DNA of 8,899 nucleotides from Xanthobacteraceae bacterium (lineage in GTDB: Bacteria > Pseudomonadota > Alphaproteobacteria > Rhizobiales > Xanthobacteraceae): positions 1-8,899 of the forward strand of contig JASHRR010000405.1 in NCBI GenBank assembly GCA_030037185.1, written 5' to 3'. Under the pieces are notes generated by a model. It did no database searches. It was not told the DNA's origin and saw only the letters and a program-made list of their open reading frames with translations. A program made the translations under genes and the position numbers. Shown in pieces: positions 6,059 to 8,899 of the stretch; position 1 is the stretch's first letter; every line of letters begins with the position of its first letter.

Positions 6059-6060
6059 AG

Positions 6061-6357
6061 TCAGTTGCCGTAGCGCTGGCGGTTGAGCATCTCGACGCGC
6101 TGCATTTCCATCTGCCAGCGCTGCACTTCGATCTGATAGCGCTGGTGACAGTCCTGCATCCAGGCCTGCATGGTGGTGGTGAATGTCGCGATGCGCTCAG
6201 CTCCGGTCGTTGCCATCTTCGCGGCCTCGCTGAACTGATCCCACGGCGCACGGGCTTCGTCGCAGTTCCACTGCGGCACTGGCGGCGGCGCATATTGCGC
6301 GTGCGCTGGCATGGCCAGCATGGCCGCAACGGCGGCAATAGCGATACGTTTGAACAT
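6061..6357 (-). CDS. Small exported helical protein, unknown function
   Basis: The 98-residue product has a classic signal peptide (MFKRIAIAAVAAMLAMPAHA-Q) starting at an ATG with AGAGG just upstream. The mature part begins QYAPPPVPQWNC, then is mostly helical and Gln/Met/Arg-rich (WMQDCHQRYQIEVQRWQMEM, ~67-86), with two cysteines (32 and 70) that could pair in the periplasm. It is not a family I can name. It forms a two-gene unit with the four-helix membrane protein, which suggests that an exported and a membrane partner work together. Confidence 0.75.
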   Translation of the reverse strand: MFKRIAIAAVAAMLAMPAHAQYAPPPVPQWNCDEARAPWDQFSEAAKMATTGAERIATFTTTMQAWMQDCHQRYQIEVQRWQMEMQRVEMLNRQRYGN

Positions 6358-6419
6358 GTTTACCTCTGCGCTGGCCTGCCAAAAATCCTGGCACGAGACG
6401 ATGGGCGGTTGAAATACAG

Positions 6420-6773
6420 TCAGATGGTGAACAGCGTTTGAGCTCGCCCGCTACGGGAACGGCTCGCGGTTCTATATATGTCGATCATCTGCCAGCGATT
6501 AGGCTCAGCATCGCGCAGGCTGGTGCGCCTGAACCGAAGCTTGCCGGCCTCGAAAGCCCTGATGACAGGCGTCAACACCGTGGCCATGTCCGCACTCACC
6601 CGACCAGTCCACAGCACTCTGTAAAGCGCCAGCCGTGAGCGGCCAATCATAACCGCGATCGCCGAAAGCGGCACAGGCTTGTCGCCGCATGCCGAAGACG
6701 TAATCAGGCGCGGGAAGCGAACAATCCGATCCGACCGCAGGGGCGTCGCCTGCGTCCATGGTGAGCGAACGGC
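6420..6773 (-). pseudogene. HTH-type protein fragment without a good start
   Basis: The frame is open from a stop at 6774-6776 down to the stop at 6420, about 117 codons. The only usual start is GTG at 6674, which has no ribosome binding site. Readable sequence includes FPRLITSSACGDKPVPLSAI, then AVMIGRSRLALYRVLWTGRV (~6602-6661), which looks like a helix-turn-helix, and VIRAFEAGKLRFRR. Coding-like sequence lies upstream of the GTG, so the original start appears to be lost. It would be a DNA-binding regulator or a mobile-element protein; the exact family is not recognised. Confidence 0.45.
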
Positions 6774-6842
6774 CTAGCATCCCCAGATGGATAACGCCCC
6801 ATTGCCGTATTCCCTGCGCCACCGGCTACATCAACGTTTTCG

Positions 6843-7200
6843 CTATCGTTTCAGCAGGATCCACACCGGCACCTGCACATCGGCTGGGTGATCGTGCCGG
6901 CGCAATGTTTGCCGCACACCGTGGCACGTCTTGAGCGTCATCAAGCCTGCACTAATGGCAGTAATTTCACCGCCACGCACAAAGTGCAGTACGCCCCACC
7001 GTGACAGGGAGTCCGGTCGCGTAGGGTTGCCGCCGAAAGAGCGAATTGGTGGTCCAGCCCAACCCTTGCACCTTCTCGCCCCGCTGGCTGTCAACGAAGC
7101 GCCAGCAGTCGGACCGGTCCGCCGCGATTGTGGAGGCTAAACCGGCTAAAGCGGCTAAAGTTGAAGCCGCAAATAGTAACCCTGTACCAACTTTAGCCAT
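6843..7200 (-). pseudogene. Exported small protein, frameshifted, unknown function
   Basis: The ATG at 7200 opens a signal-peptide-like N-terminus (MAKVGTGLLFAASTLAALAG, then LAS) followed by DCWRFVDSQRGEKVQGLGW. This frame ends at 6967-6969 after LPVTVGRTALCAWR. The neighbouring frame continues with GEITAISAGLMTLKTC and HDHPADVQVPVWILLKR to a stop at 6843-6845. A one-base frame change near 6970-6990 would join both into one protein of about 118 residues. No clear ribosome binding site precedes 7200. The family is unknown; a real frameshift and a sequencing error both remain possible. Confidence 0.5.
7134..7160. repeat. Short tandem repeat inside a signal peptide
   Basis: GGCTAA recurs with a 9-base period (GGCTAAACC, GGCTAAAGC, GGCTAAAG). 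On the minus strand it encodes LA-A, LA-G, LA-S in the hydrophobic core of the protein starting at 7200. A unit gained or lost would change the core by three residues without a frameshift. Confidence 0.7.
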
Positions 7201-7759
7201 TTTAGCAGGGGCGCCAGTTCAAACTCGAAATTCGGTGGTCGAAGCCGAAGCCAAGCGCCCGGCCACGCCAGTAACGGCTTGGTGGGCTGGTGTCGCCCGG
7301 CTGAGCCCGGCAAGGAACCTCGCCCACCCGACCTTGCAAAGCTGGGCGACGTTCGCAGAGGCACGCGCGCCGCATTCCGGGCAGGCGGACGGCAGCTCGC
7401 ATTCCGCCATCGCTCGCAGCTGTGTAAACGGCCCGCACCTCTTCGTAGTCGGCATCGACCACCTGCCTCCGGTGGAACCGCATCCTCCGGCCGCCCCCGT
7501 GTCCTCCTGACCGCACCAGGCTGCCTCACCCTGTCGGCCGAAGCGCGACGCTCTCGCCTTGGCACGTCTCGCCATCTTGGTAAACCGGGCTACGCAGCAA
7601 CTGCATCCGGGACCGCGCAATTTTCCCGGGTCGTGCAATCCGTCGGTGATGCGCTCGTACTTTGCGCCGTCGACTCTCGACCAGCCTGAATGATTTCGCG
7701 TCGCGAGACCCGACGAATTTCCCTCAAGCTGACCCGATATTCCCTGGCAGGGCAAGGAG
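7201..7759. other. Unassigned degraded region
   Basis: Several long overlapping readings exist on both strands, but they are Arg/Pro/Ala-rich and none shows a recognisable domain with a supported start. Short coding-like stretches on the minus strand (VVDADYEEVRAVYTAA around 7420-7470; CPECGARAS around 7365-7395) may be scraps of decayed genes. No RNA gene, array or insertion-sequence end was seen. Confidence 0.4.
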
Positions 7760-8083
7760 GTGGACGAGGACTGCCACTTCGGTGACGCTGGGGGTCAACG
7801 GCTTCACCTTCGACGGCGCCACGGCGGGCCCCGTCCAGAAGGCGCGGGACAGGCTCATTGCATTCGTGGCGGCAACCGCGCAGGCCGAGGCCACGAGGGA
7901 CGCGCACCGAGGGGGAAAATCGCGCACGCCAAGGCGAACGACGCCACCGCGTACCCGCCGTCGCAAGCCTTCGTTCTCGACCAGGTGCAACCGCTCCTGG
8001 CCGGCCGCACCATGAACGTCAGCGATATCGTCCGGCACGTCGGACTGCAGCGGATGGCGGTCGCCCGCATCAAGGTCCTGTAG
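7760..8083 (+). pseudogene. Serine recombinase (resolvase/invertase) C-terminal remnant
   Basis: The remnant resembles the C-terminal half of a resolvase-type serine recombinase. TFDGATAGPVQKARDRLIAF and VAATAQAEATRDAHRG (7807-7910) lie in one frame, GKIAHAKANDATAY (7914-7954) in the next, RRRKPSFS by another change, then MNVSDIVRHVGLQRMAVARI (8012-8071), a resolvase-like helix-turn-helix, ending at TAG 8081-8083. The blocks follow the family order: long helix, AGIxHAKA, RKPSF, HTH. The N-terminal catalytic domain with its serine is absent. At least three indels are needed, so the gene is non-functional. A strong terminator follows 30 bases later and probably belonged to it. Confidence 0.68.
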
Positions 8084-8113
8084 AGTGATCTTCACTGCGA
8101 GTAAACAAGCCGA

Positions 8114-8139
8114 GGGCCGGCTCGTCGCCGGCCCTTTTT
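8114..8139 (+). terminator. Rho-independent terminator after the resolvase remnant
   Basis: GGGCCGGC (8114-8121) and GCCGGCCC (8127-8134) form a perfect 8-bp GC stem with a TCGTC loop, followed by five T (8135-8139). It is the clearest terminator in the window. Confidence 0.9.
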
Positions 8140-8164
8140 CATGTCCGCACCGCATTGGGGTACT

Positions 8165-8534
8165 CTATTCATCCTCCTCGTCGTCATCCTCCTCCAATGC
8201 GTTCGGTTCGATGAGCCGATGCGGTACTGCTGACGTCATGTGAACGAAAGAACACTCTTTCGCCCTCATCGTCCACGAACGTCAAACGGCTGGGGCCGCC
8301 CGAGCCCTCCACAAATTCGAACAAGTTCTGAAGTTGCTCATCCAGTTCGCCGGGGTTGTCGCTGTCGGATGTGATGTCTGCTTCTACGGAAAAACATGAA
8401 GGCTCGCTCTGGTCAGCTAAATAAAACTCAATCTCGGCCGCAGACCTGGCGGCGGTCGAAAGCCGGGGCAGTTGAACAGACGCACGATCGACTCGGTGGT
8501 GAACTAGGCCAAACTGGCCGCTAGGTTGATTTAG
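8165..8534 (-). pseudogene. Startless ORF with acidic C-terminal tail, unknown
   Basis: The minus strand is open from 8534 to a stop at 8184-8186 (116 codons) without a usable ATG, GTG or TTG near its 5' end. The composition is protein-like: LNQPSGQFGLVHHRVDRASV, LPRLSTAARSAAEIEFYLAD, then ADITSDSDNPGELDEQLQNL, LFEFVEGSGGPSRLTFVDDE and GERVFFRSHDV. After this point the neighbouring frame reads AVPHRLIEPNALEEDDDEED-E and stops at 8165-8167, which looks like the natural end, so a frameshift lies near 8210-8235. The first codon CTA may replace an ATG. The family is not recognised. Confidence 0.5.
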
Positions 8535-8899
8535 TCAATTTTGCGTCCGCCTCCGCGCGCCGCAGCCACTACGGCCTCTCGCGAAGGTATGCGCAAGCCG
8601 CTTGGGGTCGATCCCGGTCATCGCAGCAAGCGCTGTGAGGCAGTGGCTGAGGACATCGGCTTTTTGGCTAATCGAACCGGGAGATCCAGGCCTGTGTTGC
8701 CTCTGCATCATCAACCTCGGGTGGCTCACCCGCCGGCAAGCTGCGGGAATGTCTCCAGCATTGACATCGCCTAGCACGGGCCGGTCTCCGGCCTGAAAAA
8801 TAGCGCCGCCACCATATTGGTGTATCTGAACTTCTGCGCCGCACTCCTTTCGTACATGTTCCAGCCCTCCTACACGATCCAAAAGTTTTGTACTGATCG
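8535..8899. other. Unassigned right end
   Basis: A minus-strand ORF (8535-8882, 115 residues) and plus-strand readings overlap here. None has a recognised domain or a convincing ribosome binding site. The stretch ADVLSHCLTALAAMTGIDPKR (minus, ~8605-8667; split as ADVLSHCLTALAA and MTGIDPKR) looks coding-like. The stop of any gene entering from the right cannot be judged. Confidence 0.35.

Noticed and set aside
7219..7755. Long minus-strand ORF of 178 residues with a CPECG motif
   Set aside because: A single C-x2-C without a partner pair, low-complexity composition and overlapping long ORFs on both strands suggest GC-rich chance frames.
8535..8882. Minus-strand ORF of 115 residues at the right edge
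   Set aside because: No domain recognised and no supported start; kept only as unassigned sequence.
1..8899. CRISPR array, tRNA, rRNA or complete insertion sequence
   Set aside because: No regularly spaced repeats, no cloverleaf-like segments and no paired terminal inverted repeats with an intact transposase were seen by eye.

Overview
The window is GC-rich (about 60% or more by eye). Its readable proteins point to an alphaproteobacterium, most likely Hyphomicrobiales (Bradyrhizobium/Nitrobacteraceae-like). The supports are the uridine-kinase-like protein style, DUF4384 and DUF1127 proteins, a tyrosine integrase and a resolvase. The species assignment is inference. This is an accessory region in decay: at least five genes carry frameshifts or lost starts, while six to eight ORFs remain intact.

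Layout. At 1-650 (+) there is a frameshifted uridine-kinase-like pseudogene, open to the left edge. At 786-2345 (-) there is a tight three-gene cluster: a small exported protein, an exported DUF4384 protein, and a short exported serpin lacking most of its core. At 2707-3246 (-) lies a DUF1127 protein with a C-terminal membrane segment. At 3343-4544 (-) there is a second cluster: an exported DUF4384-like protein resembling the tail of caspase-family proteins, then a broken trypsin-like protease. The two clusters start from near-identical 5' modules (2300-2472 and 4499-4670, about 95% identical). Each module carries leader, ribosome binding site and the first ~15 codons of a signal peptide, with weaker similarity further upstream.

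From 4850 to 5626 (+) are mobile-element remnants: a TnpB-like fragment and a tyrosine-integrase C-terminus. At 5723-6357 (-) is an intact pair, a small exported helical protein and a four-helix membrane protein. From 6420 to 7200 (-) are an HTH fragment and a frameshifted exported protein. At 7760-8083 (+) is a serine-recombinase C-terminal remnant followed by a clear rho-independent terminator (8114-8139). At 8165-8534 (-) is a startless acidic-tailed ORF. The rest is unassigned.

The most interesting unit is 786-4544. A protease, a serpin and two DUF4384-type exported proteins sit in two co-oriented operons that share a duplicated promoter and signal-peptide cassette. This suggests an envelope protease/inhibitor module, now partly degraded.
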